A program made the translations under genes and the position numbers. Under the pieces are notes generated by a model. It saw only the letters and a program-made list of their open reading frames with translations, ran no database searches and was not told the DNA's origin. DNA of 64,000 nucleotides from Owenia fusiformis (taxonomy: Eukaryota > Annelida > Polychaeta > Sabellida > Oweniidae): the NCBI GenBank assembly GCA_903813345.2, contig CAIIXF020000012.1:27294684-27358683 (forward strand), in the 5' to 3' direction. Below are positions 36,211 to 51,200 of this stretch, in pieces (position 1 is the first letter of the stretch; each line of letters opens with the position of its first letter).

Positions 36211-39200
36211 GTGAGATTTATTAATATTCTTTACAATGATTAAGTAGATGTATTTAGGAAAAAATATATATAAAGTATCGTTTCGCTTAACAAGAGAAGA
36301 GGAGTTAATATCCAAGATGTCTATTTTATTGTGATTAAAGAGCCGCACTTGATGGTTTAGTGAACATTTGCCTTCTTGAATAATTTACTGGTTACAACAA
36401 TCATTTTGTATTTGTATATTATATTATATCATATTATTATATTATATTATATTATATTATATCATATTATATTATATTGTATTATAAATATTATATGAAT
36501 AGCATAGAATAGCTATGAATAGCATGATGTATAGATTTTTTCTTTTTCTATATCATGAGCATTTTATTTAGAGTGATACACCATCAAATTCACATTGTTT
36601 AAATTTCCGTCTTTATAGTTAGCCCATCAGTTGTTGTCAGAGAAATCCCTTCAGACAAAGCTGCAAAGGTAGGCGATCTTGAAACTGTCCTTAAGTGCAC
36701 AGTTTCTACAATGGGCCCACATCTTGTCACCTGGACTCGCGATGGTCTTCCTTTATCTTCAAATAAAAAGGTTGCTGAAGAGCGAACGGATAAGTACTCA
36801 ATTAGAGACAGTTATGATCTCGTTGTGAAGAATGTTAAACTTAATGATGCTGGCCGATATGCCTGTAACCAAAATTTACCTGATACTAAATACATTGGTA
36901 TTGCAGAATTAAATGTGTATGGTAAGTTTCCATGGTATTACGTCATTTTCAAGGTAATTAAACACCGTGATTTTCTCATCATTGTATTTACATGAATTGT
37001 TTAAATCACGTTGGCATTTTTTCTTGTTAAGATCACCCGACATGAAATCAGGAGGATTTGGGTTCGGGTCTCACCGAGATGGGTGACTTTTATTTCAAAT
37101 CAGCTCTTGACATGGGATTTGATCCAACGTTTCAGATTAAATAAAGACAGCTAATGTCAAAAGTAGGCACACTTTAATTATGTAAGACGAAACACTTAGC
37201 GTAAATTATACCATTTATATTCTATTGTAAATTATATTGTAGATGAGATTGTATGCCTTGATAACGTAATTCACAAGAAAGAAAATGATACCATTTTCCT
37301 GACTTGTTCTACTAATTTTGCTGGTGGTGACAAATACACACCTGAGTTTGCCTGGGAAATAAATGAAAAGCCAATAGCGTCCGTTACTCAAGTTGAAAGT
37401 CAAATAGGAGTTACAAAAAATGTCTCATCAGGTAGGAACGATTCATTACAACCTGCACATAGTATTTTATTGGCGATAGATAAGATTTATATAAAAAGGG
37501 CAATTATTAAATAAAGTGGCAATTCAGCACGAATAAAGTGTTTTGTTTAAAGGAATCCTAAGCAGTTTTTACTTATAAAAATATATTATATAAAATCGGA
37601 TTCGATTGTTATCGAATCAATGTGTTCAATGTTATCTAATTGATATTAATTAGATATATAACTTGTAGTCTCTATATTTCGCGAAGTATAAGTTTAAAGC
37701 TGGAAATAATGATTGCATGCATACGTTTCGTTTGGTATGTTTAGCATTTCTTAAGTCCAAAATATTTTGTTTTACAATTTAATATATTACACCTTATTTC
37801 GCAGAATACAGTCCCTTTAAATCTAGAATAAATAGAACCTCAGGCAAAATAAAGAGGAACTTTTTTTAGCGGGGGGCAGATTTGGTACTCGACATGTAAA
37901 TACATTTCAGCGTGACTTTTTAAACCGCATCTTTGTCAATATATTCGATAGAATGTACCCTGGTATAAGCTAAAATTTCTATCTTGAAGGTACATCTTTA
38001 GTCGCCATGTCTGATATGAACGGGAGTATACTTACATGCAAGTATGAGATAGTTACGGAGTCTGGTGACGTTATGATGAAAGACCAATGTCGCTATAGTA
38101 TCGCCGTACAATGTAAGTTGAGATTTATCCATTTTTTGTAGTTTGGTGAGGTCATTTTATGATGTCACCAATTTGATAGATGTGCAATCATAGCTAAGTA
38201 ATTTAAAGTATTCACGATTTATTGATGTTACTCGCACATTGTGTGAAGTGTTGTAATACACACCTACTACTAGTATATAGTTCTAACGTAGTGATGTAGC
38301 CCCGTCCCTCTGGCTGTATAAATTCGTTCCGTGTGGAATATGACATATATTTGAATCGTGTTTTCCACATCAAACAAACACAGCCCCGATCATCGAGAAT
38401 AATAATTAGTACGAAAGGACAATGCCATCTTGCTATTTGTCTTATCCCGAATGATAAGGGACGAGGTGTATGAATCAAAGCAGTCGGAAATTAATCTTCT
38501 CATCTCCCGAAATACATGATTTACCTTTCATTTTGCAACTATGTTATTTTAGCTGTCATTTACACTGTCTTATATAACTAATAGACTGATTTTCAGATGA
38601 GGCCAGAAAGCCATCTATACTGATCGATTCTGATGACGTCACTGATCTCGAGATCTCGCATGATTTAAATAAACACTTGACTTTAACATGCTCTTCAAAT
38701 GGCAACCCTGCCCCAAAGTAAGGAGTATTTCATAGTTTTCATTTTGTAGAGTCTCTTAAGGAAAGCGTATCTTAAATTGACAACCTATGGAGCAACGTCT
38801 AGACGCATTACTAATATAACGTCATCCATTTAAGACACACAGATTAGGATCGTTTTTAATTGAAAAAAAATTATAATAGCATTACAACATGACGGGGAAT
38901 TTGAGTGATCCGACTTTTTTTAGTACAATGACGGTCTTTTGAGGTGATGGGATTGCAAGAATGATAATTTGTCTCAAATCACGGGCAATTAAAGAACAAG
39001 CCCATTCTCATATGCAGGAGTGATTTGATATTAAGATCAATGCCTTTACTGTCATATAATCAACAAAAAGTACATATACGATGTCCATGTTTTGTCTCTT
39101 GGTTCTTTGATATCATATCAAATTATATAAAATCCAGTATGCAACCTTGGCAACTATATGGAATACGACCAAATACCTTGATCAATATATTTCCAGTTAC

Positions 39201-42200
39201 ACCTGGACCTACAAACCACTGCCTCGTAATGGAAATCAAGAGATCGAACGAGTGGAAAAAGCATCAGATTCAGGTAAATCCGAATTCATATGACATCACA
39301 CATCCGCATAGTACTTGATCAACGCAACAAGACGACAGTACGTCAAAACAATGCATGAATACACACCTGGATTTATATATTTATGAAATTGTAGTGTTCT
39401 AGGTACACGCGCTCTATGATAGTCAAAATTAAGAGGAACAAAACCAAACAGGTTTGTAATTGGTTAATCTAATTTAATGACGTAACAAACACTAATCGCT
39501 GACTACGGTAGTTTCCTGAACATGTATATGATGTACCGATAAATCTGCCCCTGTTTATGAACATTTATAATTGGTCGTTATTTTAAATAGACTGCCACTA
39601 CAAGAATGTTTTTCAGTTAAAGTATATGTAGCATCTTACAAACATTTTCTGTCCTTCAAGGTGTGTTAGTCTTAGGAAACGTAACAAGGAATAACTCGGG
39701 GATTTATACATGTGAGGCATTCAACATCCACAACAGGGGCATTGTGAGGTCTGAAGTTACACTAATGATACGCGATCCATGTGAGTAAGATTTTAAAAGC
39801 AAGATATCTTTAAGATAAAAGTGAGAACATATAGTAAAATGTCAAATGTAATTCGATGAATTATAATTGTCATGATAAATTGTAAATGTATTTCAAGTTT
39901 TAACATTATTGTGATTGCGTGCAGTCATTTATCAACTTACTTACCCTCCCACCCACCAAATGGATCTCACCTAATCATTACCTAAAGAAAGCTCAACCAT
40001 TAACAAACATAAACCCACCTTATTATCACTTACCAAAACTCACACACTCACTGCCAACACAAACTCACTCTCATACCAAGTCAGTCACTCACCCACCAAC
40101 CCACCAATCCAGCCATTCACTCACTCACATACTCACTAACTAAAACTAAATTTCAGTTAAACCTGCTTCGAAATAAAACGATTGTGCCATTTCATCAAAA
40201 GTCGTGACCATTTAAAAAGAGAATGAACCGTTTAGTCCCTTTTTGTAAACCCAAAAATGTAAAAACAGCAGTGCATTTCAAGTATTTCAACCGTCAATGT
40301 TTTATTATCATATTAGATTTACAATATTTATACAAAGTATATGAATATTTCATCAAACAAGATAAAGGTAAAATCATTTTATCAATACATATTCATGTTA
40401 ATGTCTAGTAAAATTGTGTTTCTTCTTATCGTATAGAATTTTCTATGTAACTTCAAACTATATTTTCAAATACACTATCCTCAGATAGAAATTTCTATAC
40501 AAAAGACTCCGTTGACTTTTCGTATAGAAATTTCTATGCGGATGGGGCTGGAAATATTAATTTTGTTATTGATGAACATTTGGTAATCGGTATAGAAATT
40601 TCTCTACCGATTAAGCAGAGGATTTAAAACTGAATACCTCTATAGAAATTTCTATGTGAAGGCCGTCGGAAAATACTAATTCTGTTACCAGAAAAACATT
40701 TCTCCCCGTATAGAAATTTCTATGCCTTTCTAATTAAAACAAGTGTTCGTATAGAAACTTCTATGCAGGTGTAAATATAAATTTTGGTTGCCGGTATAGA
40801 AATTTATATAGGGAAAAGATCGATAAATAAAAATGCTGTATAGAAATTTCTATGCGGCGCAGAAAAATAATTTTGCTTGATGGCCAGTATAGAAAGTTCT
40901 ATATGGTCAAAAAATGCATGTATAGATATAAAAATCCTGTATAGAAATTTCTATGCGGGTGTAGTACATTTTAATTCACTTATTCATTTAAATATATGAT
41001 AAAATGTGGTATCAACCACACATGCACAAAAACGTATGCAACATGTTTACTTCATAATTTTCCTCACAATGTTTTTTGTTCACGGTGACGGCTCCTGGTG
41101 AACAATATGGACGTTGGAATGTGTGCTCTTTTCGGCTATGCCAGAGTAACTGTCTATCAGTAATCTTTAATATTCATTATGAACCGCAATTACTACGTCC
41201 CGCCGTTATGACGTCACACATTGCACGTATTACCAGGGATTTTGTTCGCGAATATACCCCGGGTGAAATGTTGACTTTGTTTACAGTTTATAGAAGGCGT
41301 GAATACAGTCATGTTCGAATGAATTATATAACCACGCACCCTCTGCATATATCTTTACATAATTGATGGCAGCTTCTTGTTAGAAAGAGATCTGAGTTTT
41401 AAATGACTCTGCCTGTTTACAGCACACAATAGGTATCAGGTATGAAGTACAAGACTTGTAGGATAAATCCAGTGGTTACTCGAGTCTCTTGCCAATTCTT
41501 GGAATGTCATGGAATAGGGCAACACAATAGTTCACTTAATTATTCACACAGATAAATATTGTCGGCCCTGTTTACCTGTCTATATTACGCAACGGTTGGT
41601 CTACTCAAGTGGCGAATGAGGCTGCAATGACTCCATCTCTTTTTATCTCTTTTCTGCCTGGAAGCAAAGTCAATTCTTCTCTAGTAGAATTACATAGCTA
41701 AAAGCCTTAAGGTAGGCAATAAGGTCAGTTTCATCATTCAGACATTATTAAAAGGTGGACAAAGCGAATGGCATTCTCTAAATCAAAAATCATTCGATTG
41801 GGGTAGGAAAAGCGAATAAGTTTCTTTCAATCGAGCATCATTTGATACCAAGATGGTTCCATTAGCCCATCCATAAAGTATCAAGCTTGGTCTTAAAAAT
41901 TCTTTAAATACATGATTGATGTTAATACTTTTGTATTTGTTTGAACCATGGGCTTTCAACTAATTGAAAGCCCATGTTTGAACATAACTCACTGCTTGCG
42001 TATGCGACACATTAATTTTGCTTTTTTATCAAAAGATAAATTCTCAATAAAATGATATAGGGCTTAGTTTTTGTATTTTGTATTTTGATGAAAGTCCTAA
42101 AATGTGGTCTCGTACTCTCATACTTGGTTATACCATATAGAGTAGGTAGTATTCGATACGGTATTTAGTTCTGGAGATGATACCAAGCGTTCAAAACATG

Positions 42201-45200
42201 TGTGGTCATATGAAAGATATGCATCTAATATGAATGAATTTTCCCTTCTTGATAAATGTTGAAGGAGTTCTGAATCAACCACAACATTCATTTATTAAAT
42301 CATATATTGCATTTGAGGTTCATCCTACAATGAAATTATTTTGTTGAAATTATTTTGATTCTTTTATTTCCTTTTTCTTTTCACCATAATTTGCTTATCA
42401 ATGTTAAATGTATTTGTAAGGGCTGACTCTTAAGACAAATCTATAAATAAGTATATTGCATGTGATGACACCATTGAACTTGTTAATCATACAATCTACA
42501 TACTGTGTAATATTTGGAAAATTACCACACTTGAGGATTGATTTAACACAATAAATTTATAATTTCTGAATTGAAGTATTCATTTTAATCATGGAAAACT
42601 TTCTCCATGAGAAAGCTTTATATTTATCTACTATGAAAACTGTACATACAAAATATTAACAAAACATGACAAATTAGATGATATACTTTAAAATGACAAT
42701 TTCACTAATCTACCATTCTATTTTACTATTATCTTACTGGTTTCATTTTTTCTAATAGTGTCAATCTTTAGTTTCATCCTTTTGTGTCAAAAAACATATT
42801 TGAATTCAAAATCGTTTCTGCTCATAGGCAATTCAAGGGTCAACATCATTCGCAAAGCCGTCGCTGATTGTAATGTTGTATTTTTAAATGTATGTGTCTC
42901 TTTTTCTGAACCACTTTCCTGCGTTTGTGAGTTCATTTCTCTTTCGTTCCCCAAACAATTGTCATAATTTTCCAACATAAAATAGATCAGTATACATGTA
43001 TATATATGCTTGCAATCGATGGGATTTATATTATCACTGCTTATTTAATGTGTTTGACAACTGACAACAAAATCATTCAAAATTAGTTGAGAATGTTTCG
43101 AACAAAAAGTCCCTTCAGAAGAAGTTTTCCATATCAAATATTGATATCATTGTGTACGACTACAACAAGTGGCTTTATCTGGGTCTTTAAAATCCTATTA
43201 ACATATGGAGTGGGATTACAAGATATAGCATTTCAAACTGTGAAATTAACACCACCTCGTGACTGTCTCAGATGTATCAATGCAAATTGCTTATGTTATC
43301 CGCTTGTACTTATGACATATCACATCAGGTTCAAATTCAAAATTTGGTGTACGAGGATTGATCCAAAAGGTCTCCACCGTTTGCTCTAAAATCTTTATCT
43401 TTGACGAATAATATACATATTTTGCCTTAATCGCCCCCTGCATTGTAGCTTCATTTTGTGTATAGATAAACCATGAATTCAAAATTCAACATATGCATCT
43501 AGTTACCATAGCAATACAACAACAGGGTATATGGAGCTTGAATGAATTAAACCGTATTGGTAATTTCAGCAACTGAAGCGCTATTTCATTTTCAGAAAAC
43601 TATGTTACTGATCAAATGTATTGCTTATTTTACGCAGAATGAAACTACTACTTATGGGGTGGATGAGATAAGATATGAAAAATACTCTTAAAGTATTAAG
43701 ATTTTTAGAGCAAAGATGCAAAACTTTTGGATCGACCCTTGTAAGCTATATTTTCTGAAGAAGCAACTTTAGGCATATGTGAAGGAGATACACGCGTGAA
43801 CGGTTTTATAATTATTCAATTCCACTGAGGTACCCATTCATCTTTAAATTATTATTAGGAGGCCCTTCAAGGGGCCTCCTATCATTTTTGTAGTTATTCT
43901 TCTTTATTTATTTATTTATTTATTATTCTTTTTAGCATTTTTTCTCCAACTTCTAGCTAGCTTTGACTTATCTCATATATAATCTTATTAGGGACCTGGG
44001 CTGGACTTGTCGGGAAATTAGTTCATATCTAGGTCAAGGTCAAAGGTCAAAATCTAGGTCAAATCTAAGTTTTTTTCAAGTTTCTCAAATCCTGACACTA
44101 CACTTCAATATTTTTGGCTGAATTTTTGCATACAGATAGATATTAGTATTCTATTAGTCTAAGCCTTTTGCCGTCTAGAGAAATTTTGCCTAGATTTTGA
44201 GATATTGAAGGTCAAAAAAGGTCAAAAAAGGTCTTTTTTCAACTTGCTTCAAATTGACCCAATTTTTTTTTGAAACTCATCTACAAGTTCTCAGGATTCC
44301 AAATCTGACCTTACTTTTGACCTTTGACCTTTGGTTGACCTTCAGTGACCTCCGAAAGGTCAAAAAAGTTGATTTTTCAAATCGATTTTCTGGATTCAAG
44401 TTTAGGTATATTTATTCACAAAAGACCTTCTGAGGTCTAAAAAAGTAAAATTTGCAAGGTCAAAGGTCGAGGTCATCAAACGAAATCACAAACTGTGTTT
44501 TCTAAGTTTCTCAAAATTGGTGACTACAAATCAATATTTTTTGATGAAAGTCTGAATATATATTCCTCTAAAGGTTCTACACATATTAGCAATTGACTAT
44601 TTATTAAAATTTTGCTCCAGTTTTGAGATATTAGAACTCGAAAACTGAAAAAAGGTCAAATTTCGAAATTTTTCAAGGTCAAATTTCAACTTGCTCTTAA
44701 TTGACCAAACTTTTTTTTAAAAAGCATCTACAAGATCTCAGGAACTCAAATCTGACCTGAGTTTTGACCTATGACCTTAAGTTGACCTTCAGTGACCTTC
44801 GAAAGGTCAAAAAAATTGATTTTTCAAATTGATTTTCTGGATTCAAATTTAGGTTAATTCAATCAGAAAGATATACTGAGGTCTAAAAAAGTAAAATTTT
44901 CAAGGTCAAAGTTCAAGGTCATCAAACAAGATCACAAACTGTGTTTTCTAAGTTTCTCAAAGTTTGTGACTACAAATCAATATTTTTCCATGAAAGACTA
45001 TTTCAAATCAATTTTCTGGATTCAAATTTAGGTTCATTTAATCACAAAAGACCCAAAGGATCCAAAAAAGTAAAATTTGCAAGGTCAAGGGTCAAGGTCA
45101 TTGAATTAAATCACAAACTGTGTTTTCCAAGTTTCTCAAAATTGGTTACTACAAATCAATATAGCTTAGTGAAAGTCTAAATATATATTGACCTATGACC

Positions 45201-48200
45201 TTAAGTTGACCTTCAGTGACCTTCGAAAGGTCAAAAAAGTTGATTTTTCAAATCAATTTTCTGGATTCAAATTTAGGTTCATTTAATCACAAAAGACCCA
45301 AAGGATCCAAAAAAGTAAAATTTGCAAGGTCAAAGGTCAAGGTCATTGAATTAAATCACAAACTGTGTTTTCCAAGTTTCTCAAAATTGGTGACTACAAA
45401 TCAATACTTTTTAATGAAAGTCTGAATATATATTCCTCTAAAGGTTCTACATATATTAGCAATTGATTATCTTTTAAAATTTTGCACCAGTTTTAAGATA
45501 TTAGAGCTCAAAAACTGAAAAAGGTCAAATTTAGAAAATCTTCAAGGTCAAATTTTAACTTGATCTAAATTGACCAATTTTTTTTTTAAAACTCATCTAC
45601 AAGTTCTCAGGATTCCAAATCTTACCTTACTTTTGGCCCTTGGCCTTTTGTTGACCTTCAGTGACCTCCGAAAGGTCAAAAAAGTTGATTTTTCAAATCG
45701 ATTTTCTGGATTCAAATTTAAGTGCATTTAATCACAAAAGACCCGAAGAGGTCCAAAAAAATAAATTTTGCAAGGTCAAGGGTCAAAGTCATTGAATTAA
45801 ATCACAAACTGTGTTTTCCGAGTTTCTCAAAATTGGTGACTACAAATCAATACTTTTTGATGAAAGTCTGAATATATATTCCTCTAAAGGTTCTACACAT
45901 ATTAGCAATTGATTATCTTTTAAAATTTTGCACCAGGTTTAAGGTATTAGAGCTCAAAAACTGAAAAAGGTCAAATTTAGAAAATTTTCAAGGTCAAATT
46001 TCAACTTGATCTAAATTGACCAATTTTTTTTTTAAAACTCATCTACAAGTTCTCAGGATTCCAAATCTTACCTTACTTTTGGCCCTTGGCCTTTTGTTGA
46101 CCTTCAGTGACCTCCGAAAGGTCAAAAATCGATTTTCTGGATTCAAATTTAAGTGCATTTAATCACAAAAGACCCGAAGAGGTCCAAAAAAGTAAATTTT
46201 GCAAGGTCAAGGGTCAAGGTCATTGAATTAAATCACAAACTGTGTTTTCCAAGTTTCTCAAAATTGGTTACTACAAATCAATATAGCTTAGTGAAAGTCT
46301 AAATATATATTCCTCCACTTTTTCTTCACATATTAGCGTTTGATTATCTATTAAAATTTTGCACCAGTTTTGAGATATAAGAGCTCAAAAACTGAAAAAG
46401 GTCAAAATTTCGAAAATTTTCAAGGTCAAATTTCAACTTGATCTAAATTGACCAAACTTTTTTTAAAACTCATCTACAAGTTCTTAGGATTCCAAATCTT
46501 ACCTTACTTTTGACCTTTTGTTGACCTTTAGTTGACCTTAAGTGACCTCCGAAAGGTTTAAAAGTTCATTTTTCAAATCGATTTTCTGGATTCAAATTCG
46601 GGTGTATTTAATCACAAAAGAGGTCCAAAAAAGTAAAATTTGCAAGGTCAAAGGTCAAGGTCATCAAACTAAATCACAAACTGTGTTTTCTAAGTTTCTC
46701 AAAATTGGAGACTACAAATCAATATTTTTTCATGAAAGTCAGGATATATATTCCTCTATAGGTTCTACACATATTAGCAATTGACTATTTATTAAAATTG
46801 TGTACCAGTTTTGAGATATTGGAACTCAAAAACTGAAAAAAGGTCAAATTTCGAAACTTTTCAAGACTAAATTTCAACTTGCTTCAAATTGACCATTTTT
46901 TTTTAAAACTCATCAACAAGTTCTCAGGATTCTAAATCTAACCTTACTTTTGAACTATTACCTTTGGTTGACCTTCAGTGACCTCCGAAAGGTCAAAAAA
47001 GTTGATTTTTCAAATCGATTTTCTGGATTCAAATTTAGGTATATTTATTCACAAAAGACCTTCTGAGGTCTAAAAAAGTAAAATTTGCAAGTTCAAAGGT
47101 CAAGGTCATCAAACAAAATCACAAACTGTGTTTTCTAAGTTTCTCAAAATTGGAGACTACAAATCAATATTTTGAAATGAAAGTCAGAATATATATTCCT
47201 CTACTAAAGGTTCTACACATATTAGCAATTGATTATCTATTAAAATTTGGCTCCAGTTTTGAGATATTATAGCTCAAAAACTGAAAAAAGGTCAAATTTC
47301 GGAATTTTTCAAGGTCAAATTTCAACTTGCATTAATTCGACCAAACCTTTTTTAAAAATCATATACAAGTTGTCTGGAGTTCATATATGACCTTGTATTA
47401 GAGATTTGACCTTTGGCTGGCCTTTGAATGTTCAGAAACGAATATAGGGCCTCCGTAAGATTGCTTGCAATCTTAGATCGTTCGATCTCTAGTTGTATGA
47501 TGTTATTCCCAGATGCCACACGTGTGAATTAGGAATACGCCTTCTTATTTTTAGCTCAAGTTAGAATGGGAATATCACAATAATATTATTCTTAAAGATA
47601 TGTGCAACTATTTAAATAAGTTTAACTTACAAGTATATCTTCCACCAGAATCAATTCATCATATTGTTAGCAAAACAACGAACTTGCTTCTTGTATAACT
47701 CTTCAAATAACTTGCCAACGTGCTTCAAAATACACGCTGTACTGGATCGCTACATACGTGGCTAGAAAACAAAAATATACATTATGTATCAGTCCCAAAC
47801 GTACATGCATAGCATAAGGTATCCTTAATGTGTTTATGGTGTGTCTTATTTGATCAATTTCGACATCATAATTCTACTTAAATCGTACCTTTAAGTTTCG
47901 CGTTTCCTTCTAAACGTTTTCTTTGTATGTTCTCGTGATTCCCAATCGAGTAAATATGGTCTCCTCCCTTGCGTATACGGTAGCATTTTACCACTTTGAA
48001 ACGATGAATCGGGTCTCAGGTATATAATGCTCACTATATTATAAGTCTGGTTCAAATTTTGAGAGTGTTGGCATGTTTAGTTGATTTAACAATGTTTAAT
48101 AACTTCATTTAAGAGGTAACCGTGAACTCCAATAAAAAAATATTCATCAGTCATATTTCTATCTCCAAACATGATGAAAGAATTGCCTTTGACAAATTAA

Positions 48201-51200
48201 AAAATTGAAAATTTGAAAAATTTGCCTGTTGTGTTATCTGATTTTATCGGAAATAAATTGGCTGGATCGAATTGAGATATCAGGCTCATAGCTTCGGTCA
48301 TACATCCTTTCAAAATCATGCAGTACCCCCTGTTCTGAGCACTTGTGAATGTTACATGTGAAGCGATCTGGAACCCTTTCCTTGATGTCTGATTTAAATC
48401 TGTAGAAGTGTATATTGTGCCAATGCGCTTCTCTATTTATTTCAATTGACCTCACCACTTTAATCCACAAGATAAAACATGTACTCGTATATAAGTTGCT
48501 CAGTTTTTGTCGTGACTGTATCACGCGGTCTATCTTCGACCGTTAATTTGAAAATCAAGGATTGCGAGTCTCATACTGCACCGTTTTTCTTCAAACCTTT
48601 ACCATTAAAAGCAGAACAAAATTGCCTTTCTGTCGGTGCATTACTTTATTGTAAAGAGTCCCTCGTTCTAGCAGCGTTTTGGTCCCCAGCTGTTAGAAGG
48701 CCTTCTTACAACTGGGGACCAATTTTTAAACATCCGGTAGGTCAAAAATTCAAATTAACGGTCGAAGTTAGGACCGCGTGTGTATCTTATTTGACCATTG
48801 ATATATTCTGTTTGATTTTAATGAATTAAGAATGACAAGTGTATTCAGGTAGATTTCATAACAAAATATACATTTACGCATTGCAACACCATGTACGGTT
48901 TAACTATTGCGTATACCTAATATTTTAAGTCCTCTATAATATGTAGTTTATTTTTAGTTTTGAGATCATCGTTACAATATTCTTGCCATTGTTATTTAAC
49001 TATTTTCTATATGCTGTACCACTGCCAATCAACATTGGACTGACGAATAATATTGTGAGTAATGATATAAAGTTTCCAGCTGTTTATAATATAATGTTTC
49101 TGTATAAAAGAGTATTGGACACAGGCACGAAAACACGAGTTTATTGAGGGGGAAGCCAGCTTTTGGCAATGTGATGGGGTTTGCTCTACTTTGATAAAAA
49201 TCGTACGAAAAATTCTAGACCCCTATGTATATTAGGCCATAAGAAGTAGATTCTTTGTTTTGCGTCCTGGCAAAATCCAAATCATGCAAGGGTACAAGGA
49301 AAACAAACACAAACTCAAGAAAAAAACAAACTTGTTTGCTGAGAAATATATACATTTTAGGGGCATAAAAAAGGATGACATCCCAATTTGCAGTGATTAC
49401 AAACACATATCTATACATTTGATACAATATATAAAAATATAGCTATTATTCAAGGGTAAAAAATAAGAAAAAACACAATGTATGTCAAATAATTATAACA
49501 CTGTCAATTTTGACGCACATCAAATTATCCGCCATTTCATCTGATTCTGAAATGCGATGGTACTTTCAGACCCTTGTGATTACTATTTGGATCTGTTTTT
49601 CTGATTTACTCAAAATCGTGCAAGCAAGGGGACGCAAAACAGAGGATCTACTTCTTATGGCCTTAGCAGAATACGCTGTGTGCATGGACTAACACAATAT
49701 CAGTGGTCATTTACTGTGTCAACTTAGTAACCCATGCATATCGTGCTCACTCAAGTATTGAATAATTTTTTATGATCTAAATGTTTTTGGTTTATAAAAA
49801 AAGTGATTTATTTTAGTTAGAAATACATTAATTAATATATTCATTCAAACAGCACTAGAATGCGGGAAGAAAGAGCAATGGTGACAAAATGTAGACAGAA
49901 TTTTCCGTAAGGGTTTCAAACATTTCTGGACACAATCATACATGTATATAGTGTACTGTTATTTTTAGTGCTGTATTTATATATATAATTTCACGTATTA
50001 AAATCTTATTTTCCAGCAATGACTTCAAATCCGGAACCACACCCATATCACATTTTCTTCAATAACTCCAAACATGTGTAAACATTGACCATGTGCATAT
50101 AAATTCAGATTTCACGAGCTCTTTCATATTCGAGTACCTCATACACCCCTGCATGGATTTGAGTTGGATTCGCCTTTTATACGTGAGCCGACACACTCGC
50201 AAACGCTGATTGGATAAAGATTGCGAGCATCTTTAAGGCAGATATTTGTACATTTATACATTTAATACATTTCTAGGTTGAGTGAATCCGGAAAGATAAA
50301 GGGAGGAGCTCCTTATACATAAATCATACAATATTGAAATGTGCTTTTCTATCTTGTGGGCTATTGTGTCAATTTCAATCTGAAGAGATGCGTAACATTG
50401 TATGTTAACAAACCGCAAGCCTGAGTTTACCAAACAGACTCCTACTTGACCAGTTGACCGATCATTGTAATTTGTAATACTGTGTATAACGTCCACAGGT
50501 CAGCAGTTAGTTCAAGTTTATATCCTGAATATGCAGTAATTATAACCAACTTGGAATTTAAGAACAACAAACGTAATGTACTATCAAAGCATTTTAATTG
50601 TTGCACAATACGCGATTTGCATAAAATGGCGTAAGAATTCAAAATACCAGTGCCCATTACGAGTTGTCATTTAGAGTCAAATGCGAATGTGAAACGAAAG
50701 GTGAGATATATCACTGCGATTAATCATGTTAATTGTCGGTTGCTGTGTGGGGGATTGACTGGTCGACCGGTGTAAACTCAAACCATGATCATACGAGGTA
50801 GGTTTTTAATAAAAACACATTATACAATAATAAGCTGGGTTATGATATACATGTATTTTATAACAGATTTTATAAAAATGTATTTTAAAACGAAACAGTA
50901 CATCATTCTGTCCTCGCAATGGAAATCCTGAACTTTTTATACATTATTTTATAGCTTCCATTCATTAATGTTTCAGTCAAAAGATATCTTCGATGAAAAC
51001 ACAAACGCTCATCTTGGAATATCTAAATACCACGCCAGAGGGTACACACATGGTACTCTCGATAACATATCAAGAAGACAAATATTGTTTGATTATTGGG
51101 CGAGGAATATGACACATCAGAGGAAAATGAAAACTTCCTTCTAACACTTATAACAGACTACGATACCTGGAATTGTTCAGATCATATGGCGATTGCATTC

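Noticed and set aside
40434-40955. Regularly spaced short palindromes with unique spacers, resembling a CRISPR array
   Set aside because: Eukaryotic context, degenerate 16-bp AT-rich palindromes, irregular spacing, no cas genes, and the array is mirrored in the other arm of a foldback element.
44941-46784. ORFs of 69-80 aa sharing FQINFLDSNLGSFNHK
   Set aside because: Frames of the about 440-bp repeat units, not conserved as proteins between units.
48479-48829. 116-aa ORF
   Set aside because: It runs through a DNA hairpin at 48679-48723 and has no recognisable domain or partner exons.
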